DNA of 53,447 nt, from NCBI RefSeq assembly GCF_000497205.1, contig NZ_AYJW01000025.1, forward strand, positions 1-53,447, given 5' to 3'. This DNA comes from Saccharopolyspora rectivirgula DSM 43747. Its GTDB lineage: Bacteria > Actinomycetota > Actinomycetes > Mycobacteriales > Pseudonocardiaceae. The notes under the pieces were generated by a model. The model did no database searches. It was not told where the DNA came from and saw only the letters and a program-made list of their open reading frames with translations. Both the position numbers and the translations under genes were made by a program. Within the stretch, counting starts at the first letter, position 1. Every line of letters begins with the position of its first letter. Positions 9,720 to 18,343 of the stretch are shown here, piece after piece.

Positions 9720-9744
9720 GGCCGGGCTGCGCACCAGCCCGGCC
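9720..9744 (-). terminator. Intrinsic terminator after the enoyl-CoA hydratase gene
   Basis: Minus-strand hairpin with a perfect 10-bp stem GGCCGGGCTG / CAGCCCGGCC and a 5-nt loop. It is followed on the minus strand by a TTTTT tract at 9711-9715. It lies 16 bp after the hydratase stop and just before the methyltransferase start, so the two genes are probably separate transcription units. Confidence 0.85.
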
Positions 9745-9760
9745 AACCACCATCAACCGG

Positions 9761-10543
9761 TCACTTGCCGGTGAACTTGGCCTTCCCCGGACCGTTCTCG
9801 ATGAACGACCGCATCCCGATCTTCTGGTCCTCGGTGGCGAAAGTCCCGGCGAACAAACTGGTCTCCAGCTTCAACCCGGTCGCCAGGTCGACCTCCAGGC
9901 CACCGTCGATCGCCGCCTTGGCCGCCGCCAACGCCTGCGCCGGCCCCTCGGCGAACTGCTCCGCCCAACGACGAGCCGCCTGGTAGACCTCCTCGGCCGG
10001 AACGACCTCGTCCACCATGCCCAGCGAAAGTGCCTCGTCCGCCTTCACGTGCCGGCCGGTGAAGATGATGTCCTTGGCCTTGCTGGGGCCGATCAACCGG
10101 GCCAACCGCTGCGTGCCGCCCGCGCCCGGGATCACGCCCAGCAGGATCTCCGGCTGGCCGACCTTGGCGTTCTCCCCGACGATGCGGCGGTCGCAGGCCA
10201 GCGCCAGCTCGAAACCACCGCCCAAGGCGTAGCCGGTGATCGCGGCCACCGTGGGCTTGGGGATCGCCGCCACCGCGCTCACCGCGTCGGACAGGCCGCG
10301 CGCCTCCTTGGCCACCATGTCCGAATACGACATGTCGGCCATCTCCTTGATGTCGGCGCCCGCGGCGAACACCTTCTCACCGCCGTAGACGACCACCGCC
10401 CGAACATCGGTGCGCTCGGTGGCCTCGACAGCGGCTTCCCGCAGCTCCTTCTCGATCTGCCGGTTCAGCGCGTTCATCGGAGGACGGTCCAGCCGGATCG
10501 TCCCGATCGCACCGTCCACCTCGAGCCTGACGAACTCGCCCAC
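9761..10543 (-). CDS. Enoyl-CoA hydratase (crotonase family)
   Basis: Hydrates trans-2-enoyl-CoA to 3-hydroxyacyl-CoA in fatty-acid beta-oxidation. The 260-residue protein has the oxyanion-hole segment AAGADIKEM and both catalytic glutamates: one in GYALGGGFELALACD and one in GQPEILLGVIPGAGGTQRL. This pattern is that of true hydratases such as mycobacterial EchA8. The GTG start follows AGGAGG with a short spacer. It belongs by function with the etf genes and the thiolase in the same window but not to an operon with them. Chain-length preference cannot be read from sequence. Confidence 0.93.
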   Translation of the reverse strand: MGEFVRLEVDGAIGTIRLDRPPMNALNRQIEKELREAAVEATERTDVRAVVVYGGEKVFAAGADIKEMADMSYSDMVAKEARGLSDAVSAVAAIPKPTVAAITGYALGGGFELALACDRRIVGENAKVGQPEILLGVIPGAGGTQRLARLIGPSKAKDIIFTGRHVKADEALSLGMVDEVVPAEEVYQAARRWAEQFAEGPAQALAAAKAAIDGGLEVDLATGLKLETSLFAGTFATEDQKIGMRSFIENGPGKAKFTGK

Positions 10544-10588
10544 GCAGCCTCCTCCTCGTCGAACCGCCGCCTGTGCAGGCAGGCTACC

Positions 10589-10607
10589 GCCGCGCCACCC
10601 GCGCGGC
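10589..10607. terminator. Possible hairpin terminator between the ABC ATPase and enoyl-CoA hydratase genes
   Basis: A 7-bp stem GCCGCGC / GCGCGGC with a 5-nt loop lies 31 bp after the ABC ATPase stop on the minus strand. It has no T-tract, so termination is only likely. Confidence 0.45.
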
Positions 10608-10638
10608 AGTGTTGCAGATCACTGTCCGCAGCCGATGC

Positions 10639-11427
10639 TCAGCTGCGCCGCCAGGCAAAATAGCGGCTGCCGTTGCGCTGCACCTCCAGATCCTGGTCGA
10701 AGGTCTTGGAGAGGTTGTCCGCGGTCAGCACGTCGTCCAGCAGCCCCTGGGCGACGATCCGCCCGTCCCGCAGCAGCAGCGCGTGCGTGTAGCCCGGCGG
10801 GATCTCCTCCACGTGGTGCGTCACCAGCACCGAAGCCGGCGCGTCCGGATCCATCGCCAACCCCGACAACCGCGCCACCAGGTCCTCCCGGCCACCCAGG
10901 TCCAGACCGGCGGCCGGCTCGTCCAGCAGCAGCAGCTCCGGATCCGTCATCAACGCCCGCGCAATGGTGGTCCGCTTGCGCTCCCCGTCCGAGAGGGTGC
11001 CGAACCGGCGCTCCGCCAGGTGCCCGATCCCCAGCAGCTCCAGCAGCTCGCGCGCCCGGTCCAGGTCCAGGTCCTCGTACTCCTCGCGCCACCGGCCGAC
11101 GACCGCGTAGCCCGCGCTGACCACCACGTCCTTCACCAGCTCGTCCCCGGGGATGCGCGCGGCCAACGCACCCGAGCAGAACCCGATCCGCGGACGCAGG
11201 TCGAACACGTTCGTCCGGCCCAACCGCTCCCCGAGCACGTCCACCGTCCCCTCGCTGGGATACATCTCGGTGGCGGCGAGCTTGAGCATCGTGGTCTTGC
11301 CCGCCCCGTTCGGGCCGAGCACCACCCACCGCTCGTCCAACTCCACAGCCCAGTTCACGTCGGACAGCAGCGTGGTTCCACCGCGCCGAACCCCGACCCC
11401 GTCCATGCGGATGACCAGGTCGTCCAC
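10639..11427 (-). CDS. ABC transporter ATP-binding protein (stand-alone)
   Basis: ATPase subunit of unknown substrate. It has Walker A GPNGAGKTT, a Q-loop-region segment RIGFCSGALA, the signature LSDGERKRTTIARAL in place of LSGGQ, and Walker B LLLLDEPAAGLD with the following H-loop VLVTHHVEEIPP. About 262 residues. A GTG at 11427 is chosen because GGGAGG lies six bases upstream. A longer frame from 11514 has no such site. The close match to ModF/YlmA-type single ATPases (a THHVEEIP stretch and no adjacent permease) suggests it may not drive classical transport. No permease gene is next to it. Confidence 0.88.
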   Translation of the reverse strand: MDDLVIRMDGVGVRRGGTTLLSDVNWAVELDERWVVLGPNGAGKTTMLKLAATEMYPSEGTVDVLGERLGRTNVFDLRPRIGFCSGALAARIPGDELVKDVVVSAGYAVVGRWREEYEDLDLDRARELLELLGIGHLAERRFGTLSDGERKRTTIARALMTDPELLLLDEPAAGLDLGGREDLVARLSGLAMDPDAPASVLVTHHVEEIPPGYTHALLLRDGRIVAQGLLDDVLTADNLSKTFDQDLEVQRNGSRYFAWRRS

Positions 11428-11433
11428 GTCTAA

Positions 11434-11439
11434 CCTCCC
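11434..11439 (-). promoter_or_regulatory. Ribosome-binding site fixing the ABC ATPase start
   Basis: GGGAGG on the minus strand with six bases to the GTG at 11427. It decides against the longer upstream start. Confidence 0.75.
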
Positions 11440-11641
11440 AGCCGTGACTGACCACAGCGCCCGTGGTGCCGTCTCGGTTCGTCTCCGTGCGGACCGCCGC
11501 GGTCTCCCCGGCAAGTCCCCTCCACCGGCCTATTCTTCCGCCCGAACCCGCCGACCAGTGCGGCGGGGAGCGGAAAACCCCGGCCGCGGATCATCGCGAA
11601 ACCACCCCCACCACCCGCCGCGAAACTAAGATCAGCTCCCT

Positions 11642-12802
11642 GTGCGAAGCAAAAACCTGCTGCTGCGCCCCTGGGTGCTCAGCACCGCAGCCGGCATGCT
11701 CGTGATCGCGGCAGTGGAAATCCCCACCGGCACCGGAGCGACCGGCACCGCGCTCGGCTGGCTGGGCGCGCTCACCGCCGCCATCACCCTGCCCATGGCG
11801 ACCCAGCTGGGAATGCTCGCCGGCGCGCTCCTCCTCGGGCTCCGCATCCGGCACGTCGTGATCGGCGCCATGCGCCGCCTCGGCACCTGGAAGCTCGGCC
11901 CCGCCACCATCACCCTCCGGGCGCTCCCGGTCACCATCAGCGCCGAGATCGGCCCGTGGCGCCCCCCGGTGATCCTGCGCAGCTGGCTGGCCGGGCTGCT
12001 GTCGGCCTGCACCGGGATCGGCCTGGTCACCACCGCCTGGCTGCTGGCCGGCGGCCCGTTCGGCCGCGGCTACGCCCTCGCCGCCACCGCCCTCATGCTC
12101 CACAAGCTGCGGCCGAAACGAGCGCCCCTGTCCACCTCCACCGGCTGGCTGCTGTTCCGGCTGCCCCGCATGCCCGAACCGCAGCGCACCGAATTCCGCG
12201 CCGGCCCCATCGCCGCCGCTGCCAACGACGCCCTGCAGGAAGGCGACCTGGACACCGCGCAACGGCACGTCGACCAGCTGACCGAGCAGTACCCGCACCT
12301 GACCGCCACCCGCTCCGCGCAAGTGGCCATGCTCGAAGCCCGCGGCGAATACGCCCGAGCCACCCTGCACCTGCTCGACTACCTGTCCAGCGGCCCCGAC
12401 CTGCCGCCGCGGGAGATGTCCTACCTGCTGGCCGGGCTGGCCGGACTGGGCTTCGCCGCCGCCGAAACCGGGCAGCTGCCCGCCGAAACCATCCTGCCCA
12501 CCGCCAAGAAGGCCCTCACCGACGCCATCCAGCTCGGCTACCCGGAATTCGAGCTCAGCGGCACCCGCGGCATGCTGGCCCTGCTGGAGGGCGACCTGGA
12601 CGAAGCGGTCCGCCTGGCCGCCATCGGCGCCGAGCACAGCCCCTCACCGCTGTCCCGCGCCGACGACTACGCCACGCTCGCCCAAGCCCACATGGCCCGC
12701 CGCGACAACGCCGCCGCCCGTCGAGCCCTCGCCGCAGCCGAAGAACTCGCCGCCTGGTGGCCGCGGGTCGCCCGCGTCCGGCAGCGCCTGCACGTCAGCT
12801 GA
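11642..12802 (+). CDS. TPR-containing membrane protein, possibly a degenerate M50-like protein
   Basis: I do not recognise a named gene. The 386 residues start with a hydrophobic segment (VLSTAAGMLVIAAVEI). A second follows at about residues 38-65 (LGWLGALTAAITLPMATQLG through GALLLGLRI) and a third at about residues 110-140 (WLAGLLSACTGIGLVTTAWL). The C-terminal half, from about residue 190, is soluble and alpha-helical with TPR-like pairs (ALQEGDLDTAQRHVDQL, LLEGDLDEAVRLAAIG, DDYATLAQAHMARRDNAAARRAL). The stretch ALLLGLRIRHVVIGAMRRLG and the LRALPVTI after it resemble site-2-protease (M50) proteins, but no HExxH is present. It starts with GTG and has only a weak ribosome-binding site. It is convergent with glgP, with 3 bp between stops. 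Confidence 0.7.
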   Translation: MRSKNLLLRPWVLSTAAGMLVIAAVEIPTGTGATGTALGWLGALTAAITLPMATQLGMLAGALLLGLRIRHVVIGAMRRLGTWKLGPATITLRALPVTISAEIGPWRPPVILRSWLAGLLSACTGIGLVTTAWLLAGGPFGRGYALAATALMLHKLRPKRAPLSTSTGWLLFRLPRMPEPQRTEFRAGPIAAAANDALQEGDLDTAQRHVDQLTEQYPHLTATRSAQVAMLEARGEYARATLHLLDYLSSGPDLPPREMSYLLAGLAGLGFAAAETGQLPAETILPTAKKALTDAIQLGYPEFELSGTRGMLALLEGDLDEAVRLAAIGAEHSPSPLSRADDYATLAQAHMARRDNAAARRALAAAEELAAWWPRVARVRQRLHVS

Positions 12803-12805
12803 GCC

Positions 12806-15358
12806 TCACCCGGCCAACACCACCTTGCCCAGCTCCGCGGGCCCGGACAGCAGCGGGTGCTTCGGCAGCACCCGCACCGTGTACCCGGCCGGACCGGCGT
12901 GCGGCAACGTCACCCGCGCCCGCCACCGGCCGACACCGGTCTGCCGCATCGACTCGGTCACGAAGTCGTGCAGCTCGGCCGAATCGTCCACCCGGCCGAC
13001 CACCACCTCCACGTCCACATCGGACGGATCCAGGCCGGCCAGGTCCACCTCGGCGCTCACCTCGACCTGGCCGCCCAGCAGCGGCGTCCCGCCGTCGAGC
13101 ACCGTCATCTCCGTGCTCGCGATCCGCACCGAATCCCACGCGGCCCGCAACTTCGCCAAGTACTCGGCCATCTCCTTGCTGCCGCGGTAACCGTCCGCGG
13201 CCACCGCGCGCACCGAACGCGCCGCCGGCGCGTAGTGGTGGTCCACGTACTCGCGCACCATCCGCGACGACTGCACCCGCGGCCCCAACGTGGCCAACGT
13301 GTGCCGCACCATCGACATCCACTTGCCCGGCACGCCGTCGGCGTCGCGCTCGTAGAACATCGGCACCACGTGCTCGGAGATCAGCTCGTACAGCGCGGCC
13401 GCCTCCAAGTCGTCCCGCCGGTTCGGGTCGGTCACCCCGTCCGCGGTGGGGATCGCCCAGCCGTTGGAACCGTCGTACATCTCGTCCCACCAGCCGTCCC
13501 GCACCGACAGGTTCAACACCCCGTTCAACGCGGCCTTCATCCCCGAGGTGCCGCACGCCTCCAACGGGCGAACCGGGTTGTTCAACCACACGTCGCAGCC
13601 CGACACCAAGTACCGGGCCAACGCCATGTCGTAGTCCGGCAAGAACACGATGCGGTGCCGCACGTCCGCCTGATCGGCGAACCGCACGATCCTCTGGATC
13701 ATCGCCTTGCCCGCCTCGTCAGCCGGGTGCGACTTGCCCGCCACCACGATCTGCACCGGGCGCTGCGGGTCCAACAGCAGCGACCGCAGCCGCTCGGGGT
13801 CCCGCAGCATCAACGTCGCCCGCTTGTAGGTCGGCACCCGCCGGGCGAAACCGATGGTGAGCACCTCCGGATCGAGCACCGAATCGCACCAGCCGAGCTC
13901 CAGATCCGAAGCGCCCCGCTCCAGCCACGCCCGCCGCAACCGCCGCCGGATCTGCTCGATCAACCGCTTCCGCAGCGAACACCGCAGCTCCCACAGCAGC
14001 GCATCGCTCACCGGCTGCATGCCGCGCAACCCGGCACCGCTGTCCATCTCCGACTCGCCGAGCAACTTGCCCAGCTCCCGAGCCGACCAGGTGGGGCCGT
14101 GCACCCCGTTGGTCACCGAGCGGATCGGGACCTCCTCCACCCCGAACCCCGGCCACAAGTGGCGGAACATCTTCCGCAGCACCTTGCCGTGCAGCTCCGA
14201 CACCCCGTTGGCCCGCTGCGCCAACCGCAACCCCATGTGGGCCATGTTGAACATCACCGGGTTGTCCTCGGCCCCCAGCTCCAGCACCCGGTCCAACGGC
14301 ACCCCCGGCAGCAGCGGCTCCGCCGAATCGTCCTGGAAGTACCGCCGCACCAACTCCACCGGGAACCGGTCGATCCCGGCCGGCACCGGGGTGTGCGTGG
14401 TGAACACGGTGCCCGCCCGCACCGCCACCACCGCCTGGTCGAACTCCAGCCCGGGGTCCTCCTGCAACTCCCGGATCCGCTCCAGGCCCAAGAACCCCGC
14501 GTGCCCCTCGTTGGTGTGGAACACCTCCGGCTGCGGCGTCCCGGTCAACCGGCAGTACGCCCGAACCGCCCGCATCCCGCCGATGCCGGCCAAGACCTCC
14601 TGCCGCATCCGGTGCTCGGCATCGCCCCCGTACAACCGGTCAGTGGTGCCGCGCAGCTCGTCGTCGTTCTCCGGCAGATCCGTGTCCAGCAGCAACAGCG
14701 GAACCCGCCCCACCTGGGCCTTCCAAATCCGCACGTGCAGCGTCCGGTCGTCCGGCATCGCCAGCCGCACCAGCACCGGGTCCCCGGCCTCGTCCCGCAG
14801 CAGCTCCAGCGGCAAACCACCCGGATCGATCACCGGGTAGTGCTCGATCTGCCAGCCCTCCTCCGAAAGCGTCTGCCGGAAATACCCCGACCGGTACAGC
14901 AGCCCCACCCCGATCATCGGCACCCCGAGATCGGAAGCCGCCTTCAAATGGTCCCCGGCGAGCACCCCCAACCCACCGGAGTAGTTCGGCAGCACCTCGT
15001 GCACACCGAACTCCATCGAGAAGTAGGCGATCGAAGCCGGCAACTCCGCGCCCTCGCCCAACCGCTGCTGGTACCACCGCGGCATCGTCAAGTAGCGGCG
15101 CAGATCGTCATCCACCGCGCGGGTGCGGGCCAAGAAGTCCTCGTCCTCGGCCAACTGCATCAACCGCTCCGCCGGCACCTCGGCCAACAAGCGCAGCGGA
15201 TCACCACCCACCTCGGACCACACCTCCGGGTCCACCGCAGCGAACAAGTCCTGCGTCGGCGGATGCCACGTCCAGCGAAGATTCATCGCCAACGTGCCAA
15301 GCGCACGCAGCGGCTCCGGCAGATGGGCGCGCACGGTGAAGCGATGGACGGCTCTCAC
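12806..15358 (-). CDS. glgP: Alpha-glucan (glycogen/maltodextrin) phosphorylase
   Basis: Releases glucose-1-phosphate from alpha-1,4-glucans. The product is about 850 residues and belongs to the GT35 subgroup found in actinobacteria and thermophiles. Key segments are LAYFSMEFG-like IAYFSMEFGVHEVLPNYSGG, AGDHLKAASDLG, VFHTNEGHAGFLGLERI, EVLTIGFARRVPTYKRATL, VAGKSHPADEAGK, and the PLP-lysine motif GTSGMKAALNG with Lys near residue 606. The start is a GTG at 15358, giving the usual MRAVHRFTV N-terminus. The open frame continues upstream into the neighbouring gene and is rejected. It is divergent from the lipoprotein gene at 15438 across only 79 bp. In M. tuberculosis glgP lies with glgE and glgB, neither of which is present here. 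Confidence 0.95.
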   Translation of the reverse strand: MRAVHRFTVRAHLPEPLRALGTLAMNLRWTWHPPTQDLFAAVDPEVWSEVGGDPLRLLAEVPAERLMQLAEDEDFLARTRAVDDDLRRYLTMPRWYQQRLGEGAELPASIAYFSMEFGVHEVLPNYSGGLGVLAGDHLKAASDLGVPMIGVGLLYRSGYFRQTLSEEGWQIEHYPVIDPGGLPLELLRDEAGDPVLVRLAMPDDRTLHVRIWKAQVGRVPLLLLDTDLPENDDELRGTTDRLYGGDAEHRMRQEVLAGIGGMRAVRAYCRLTGTPQPEVFHTNEGHAGFLGLERIRELQEDPGLEFDQAVVAVRAGTVFTTHTPVPAGIDRFPVELVRRYFQDDSAEPLLPGVPLDRVLELGAEDNPVMFNMAHMGLRLAQRANGVSELHGKVLRKMFRHLWPGFGVEEVPIRSVTNGVHGPTWSARELGKLLGESEMDSGAGLRGMQPVSDALLWELRCSLRKRLIEQIRRRLRRAWLERGASDLELGWCDSVLDPEVLTIGFARRVPTYKRATLMLRDPERLRSLLLDPQRPVQIVVAGKSHPADEAGKAMIQRIVRFADQADVRHRIVFLPDYDMALARYLVSGCDVWLNNPVRPLEACGTSGMKAALNGVLNLSVRDGWWDEMYDGSNGWAIPTADGVTDPNRRDDLEAAALYELISEHVVPMFYERDADGVPGKWMSMVRHTLATLGPRVQSSRMVREYVDHHYAPAARSVRAVAADGYRGSKEMAEYLAKLRAAWDSVRIASTEMTVLDGGTPLLGGQVEVSAEVDLAGLDPSDVDVEVVVGRVDDSAELHDFVTESMRQTGVGRWRARVTLPHAGPAGYTVRVLPKHPLLSGPAELGKVVLAG

Positions 15359-15437
15359 GGAAGCGGACGATATCTCGGCAGCCGACAACACGTGCGGGCG
15401 CACCACGGTGCCGCGACCACGATGAGAAGCTGAACGC

Positions 15438-16694
15438 GTGCGTCCCCTGCAGCTCCTGGCGATGCTCATCACACTGGCCACCGCGCTCAGCGCCTGCTCC
15501 CCGCCACCCCAACCGCGCCAGCGGGGAATCCTCCAGCACAGCACCGATCCCGCCTTCGTCCACGGCACCGACCACAGCCAGGTCGACCGGATCGCCGCCA
15601 CCGTCGTCACCGACCTCCAGCAGTACTGGGCCGAAACCTTCCCCCGCGCCTTCCAGCAGCCGTGGCGCGACCTCGACGGCGGCTTCTTCTCCGTGGACAC
15701 CACCGGCAACGGGAACCCACCGCCCTGCGCGACCGCCCCCGCCGACGTCACCGGCAACGCCTTCTACTGCGCCACCGTCGACGCCATCGCCTGGGACCGC
15801 TCCGCCCTGCTGCCCGTGCTCGCCGAACACCACGGGCAAGCCGCCATCGCCCTCGTGCTGGCCCACGAAACCGGCCACGCCGTGCAACAACGCCTCGGCG
15901 TCGACCTCGGCGACAACAACACCCGACTGGAAACCACCGCCGACTGCTACGCCGGCGCCTACTTCCGCTGGGCCGCCGACGGCAACTCCCCGCACCTGCG
16001 GCTGGACGACGACGACATCGACACCGCCCTGCGCACCCTCAGCGTCTTCTACGACCACACCCCCAGCGGGAACAACGCCCACGGCACCGCCTTCGACCGG
16101 ACCACCGCCTTCCAGCACGGCTACCGCAACGGGCCAGCCGCATGCCCCGCCCACCAGCCGCAGCACATCACCAGCCCCACACCCGCCACCCACCACGCCC
16201 CCGACGCCCAACTCCCGGACATCAACGAGTTCTTCCAGCAGTACGTCACCGACCGCGGCGGCACCTGGCAGCCACCCGCCCACAACCCCGACAGCTGCCG
16301 CCCCGCCCCCGCACCGGTGGCGGTGTGCCTGGACCCACCAGCCGTGCGCACCGACCAGCAAGCCCTGGACGACATGCGCTACGAGATCGGCGACCACGCC
16401 ACCACCGCCGCACTCGCCGCCCACCACGCCCTGATCGCACTGCACCAACTGCACCAGCCGGTCACCGGCCGCGACGCCACCCGGCGAACCAGCTGCCTCA
16501 CCGGCGCCTACCTGCGCTGGCGCGCCACCACCACCGGACTCGCCGCCGCCGACCTCGACGAAGCCCTCAACGCCGTGCTCACCGACCCCACCACCACCCG
16601 AGACGCCACCGGGCACAACCCGCTCACCGGCCACGAGCGGACCAGCGCCTTCCGCACCGGCCTGCTCACCGGCACCCCCGGCTGCGACCCATGA
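15438..16694 (+). CDS. Neutral zinc metallopeptidase-like lipoprotein with a second, degenerate domain
   Basis: Predicted secreted lipoprotein: an N-terminal hydrophobic signal ends in the lipobox LSAC (Cys at residue 20). The first domain carries a zincin motif HETGH at residues 143-147, followed by TTADCYAGAYFRWAADG, whose Asp or Glu may supply the third zinc ligand. This arrangement is that of the putative neutral zinc metallopeptidase family (YpfJ-like). From about residue 275 the protein repeats the same layout without the zinc motif: VAVCLDPPAV, AAHHALIALHQL where HETGH should be, RTSCLTGAYLRWRA, and HERTSAFRTGL. It is followed after 108 bp by a paralogue. Substrate is unknown; a role in cell-envelope processing is only a guess. 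Confidence 0.85.
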   Translation: MRPLQLLAMLITLATALSACSPPPQPRQRGILQHSTDPAFVHGTDHSQVDRIAATVVTDLQQYWAETFPRAFQQPWRDLDGGFFSVDTTGNGNPPPCATAPADVTGNAFYCATVDAIAWDRSALLPVLAEHHGQAAIALVLAHETGHAVQQRLGVDLGDNNTRLETTADCYAGAYFRWAADGNSPHLRLDDDDIDTALRTLSVFYDHTPSGNNAHGTAFDRTTAFQHGYRNGPAACPAHQPQHITSPTPATHHAPDAQLPDINEFFQQYVTDRGGTWQPPAHNPDSCRPAPAPVAVCLDPPAVRTDQQALDDMRYEIGDHATTAALAAHHALIALHQLHQPVTGRDATRRTSCLTGAYLRWRATTTGLAAADLDEALNAVLTDPTTTRDATGHNPLTGHERTSAFRTGLLTGTPGCDP

Positions 16695-16802
16695 CCGGTT
16701 GATTTCCGCAAAACCCCCGCTGACCGGCCGAACCCACCCGATAAGGTCGGCAACCAGCGCTGATCAACGAACCCGGCAACAGCCGGCACCAGCTCCAGCA
16801 AG

Positions 16803-18272
16803 ATGGGGACACAGGCAGTGGCATCTCGAGCAACGACCCGACCCGCACGAACCGCTATTTCCCTGCTCACCTGCGCCGCACTGCTCACCGGCTGCGCCCA
16901 CGCCATCAGCGGCACCCCCACCACCCCCGGCACCCAAGCCCCGGACGAAGTGGCGGGCCTCCCGGTGACCGCCGGCCCCAGCGGGCCGAAACCCGACGCC
17001 CCCGACCCTCGGCTGCCCGTGGAAGGCACCGACCACGGCCCAGCGGACCGCCTCGCCCGCGCCGCGATCGCCGACACCACCGCCTTCTGGCGGGCCACCT
17101 TCCCGGAAACCTTCGGCAAGGAGTTCCACCCGGTCCGCCGACTCGTCTCCTACGACTCCACCGGCCGCGGCATCGACCTGTGCGGGCACCCCACCGCCGG
17201 CTCGGCCAACGCCTTCTACTGCCCCGCCGAGAACACCATCGCCTGGGACCGCGGAGAACTCCTGCCCACCCTCACCAACACCTTCGGCCCCATGGCCGCC
17301 GTCAGCGTCCTCGCCCACGAAATGGGGCACGTCGTGCAGCACCAAGCCGGCACCGCCCGCCCCGACGACCCCGCGCTGGTGCTGGAACAACAAGCCGACT
17401 GCTTCACCGGCGCCTACTTCCGCCACGTCGCCGAAGGCAAATCGGACCACTTCCAGATCTCCACCGGCGAAGGCCTCAACGACGTCATGGCCACCCTCGC
17501 CTACTTCCGCGACACCCCCGGAGCCGGCGACTTCACCGACACCGACGCCCACGGCAGCGCCTTCGACCGGATCAGCGCCTTCCAGCACGGCTTCACCGAA
17601 GGCCCCCGCCGCTGCGCGCAACTGGACCCCGAGGAAGTCAAACAGCGCACCACCCACTTCAAGTTCTGGAAGCAGCAGCAGGAAACCGACCTGCCCGTCG
17701 ACGAACACGGCATCGCAGCGGTGGAACGCAGCCTGCGGGAAGTCTTCCGCGACACCGGCGCCGCCCCGCCCACCATCACCACCGAACCGCAGGCGTGCGG
17801 CAACCGACCCGAAACCCCACCCGCCACCTACTGCCCGGACACCAACACCGTTTCCCTCGACCTGCCCGCCCTGCAGCAGATCGCCCAACCACCCGGCAAG
17901 AACACCACCGACGGCGGCTACGGCGACTTCGCCGCGTACGCCCAGATCGCCGCCCGGTACACGCTGTCCGTGCAGCGCTCGGCCGGCCTGTCCCTCACCG
18001 GCGACACCGCGAGCCTGCGCACCGCCTGCCTGGTCGGCGCCTGGAGCGGGCTGCTCGTGGAAGACCCCATCGGCCAGCGCAACCCGGTCGGCAAACTCCG
18101 CCTGGCCCCCGGCGACATCGACGAAGGCATCGCTTCCCTGCTCAGCGAGGACAGCCTGATCGCCGCAGACGCCGACGGCAACCAGGTGCCCTCCGGGTTC
18201 GCCCGCGTGGAAGCCTTCCGCACCGGCTTCCAAGAAGGCCTCGGCACCTGCTCCACCAGGTACTTCGACTGA
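16803..18272 (+). CDS. Second neutral zinc metallopeptidase-like lipoprotein (paralogue of the preceding gene)
   Basis: Lipoprotein with signal sequence and lipobox LTGC. The first domain has HEMGH at residues 172-176, preceded by NAFYCPAENTIAWDRGELLP and followed by QQADCFTGAYFRHVAEG and AFDRISAFQHGFTEGPRRC. The C-terminal part again looks like a copy of the first domain without the zinc motif: ATYCPDTNTVSLDLPALQQI, RTACLVGAWSGLL, and GFARVEAFRTGFQEGLGTC. The 489-residue length is larger than the upstream paralogue. The start may be the ATG at 16803 or the GTG at 16818; the latter has GGGGAC upstream at good distance. The two genes form a likely tandem duplication transcribed in the same direction. 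Confidence 0.85.
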   Translation: MGTQAVASRATTRPARTAISLLTCAALLTGCAHAISGTPTTPGTQAPDEVAGLPVTAGPSGPKPDAPDPRLPVEGTDHGPADRLARAAIADTTAFWRATFPETFGKEFHPVRRLVSYDSTGRGIDLCGHPTAGSANAFYCPAENTIAWDRGELLPTLTNTFGPMAAVSVLAHEMGHVVQHQAGTARPDDPALVLEQQADCFTGAYFRHVAEGKSDHFQISTGEGLNDVMATLAYFRDTPGAGDFTDTDAHGSAFDRISAFQHGFTEGPRRCAQLDPEEVKQRTTHFKFWKQQQETDLPVDEHGIAAVERSLREVFRDTGAAPPTITTEPQACGNRPETPPATYCPDTNTVSLDLPALQQIAQPPGKNTTDGGYGDFAAYAQIAARYTLSVQRSAGLSLTGDTASLRTACLVGAWSGLLVEDPIGQRNPVGKLRLAPGDIDEGIASLLSEDSLIAADADGNQVPSGFARVEAFRTGFQEGLGTCSTRYFD

Positions 18273-18287
18273 GCCGAGAACGAAAAC

Positions 18288-18316
18288 GCGGCCGCGCCGG
18301 TCACCGGCGCGGCCGC
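18288..18316. terminator. Strong bidirectional hairpin terminator
   Basis: Perfect 13-bp stem GCGGCCGCGCCGG / CCGGCGCGGCCGC with a 3-nt loop between two convergent genes. On the minus strand it is followed by GTTTTCGTT, so it is best suited to the thioredoxin-TPR gene, but it also lies 15 bp after the plus-strand lipoprotein stop. Confidence 0.88.
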
Positions 18317-18343
18317 AGTAGTCTCCACAACGGACAGCGATGC

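Noticed and set aside
12857-15433. An 858-residue plus-strand frame opposite glgP.
   Set aside because: Arg- and His-rich shadow. glgP has all the conserved phosphorylase motifs.
15359-15757. N-terminal extension of glgP.
   Set aside because: It would overlap the lipoprotein gene's signal peptide region and adds sequence unlike any phosphorylase. The GTG at 15358 gives the normal N-terminus.
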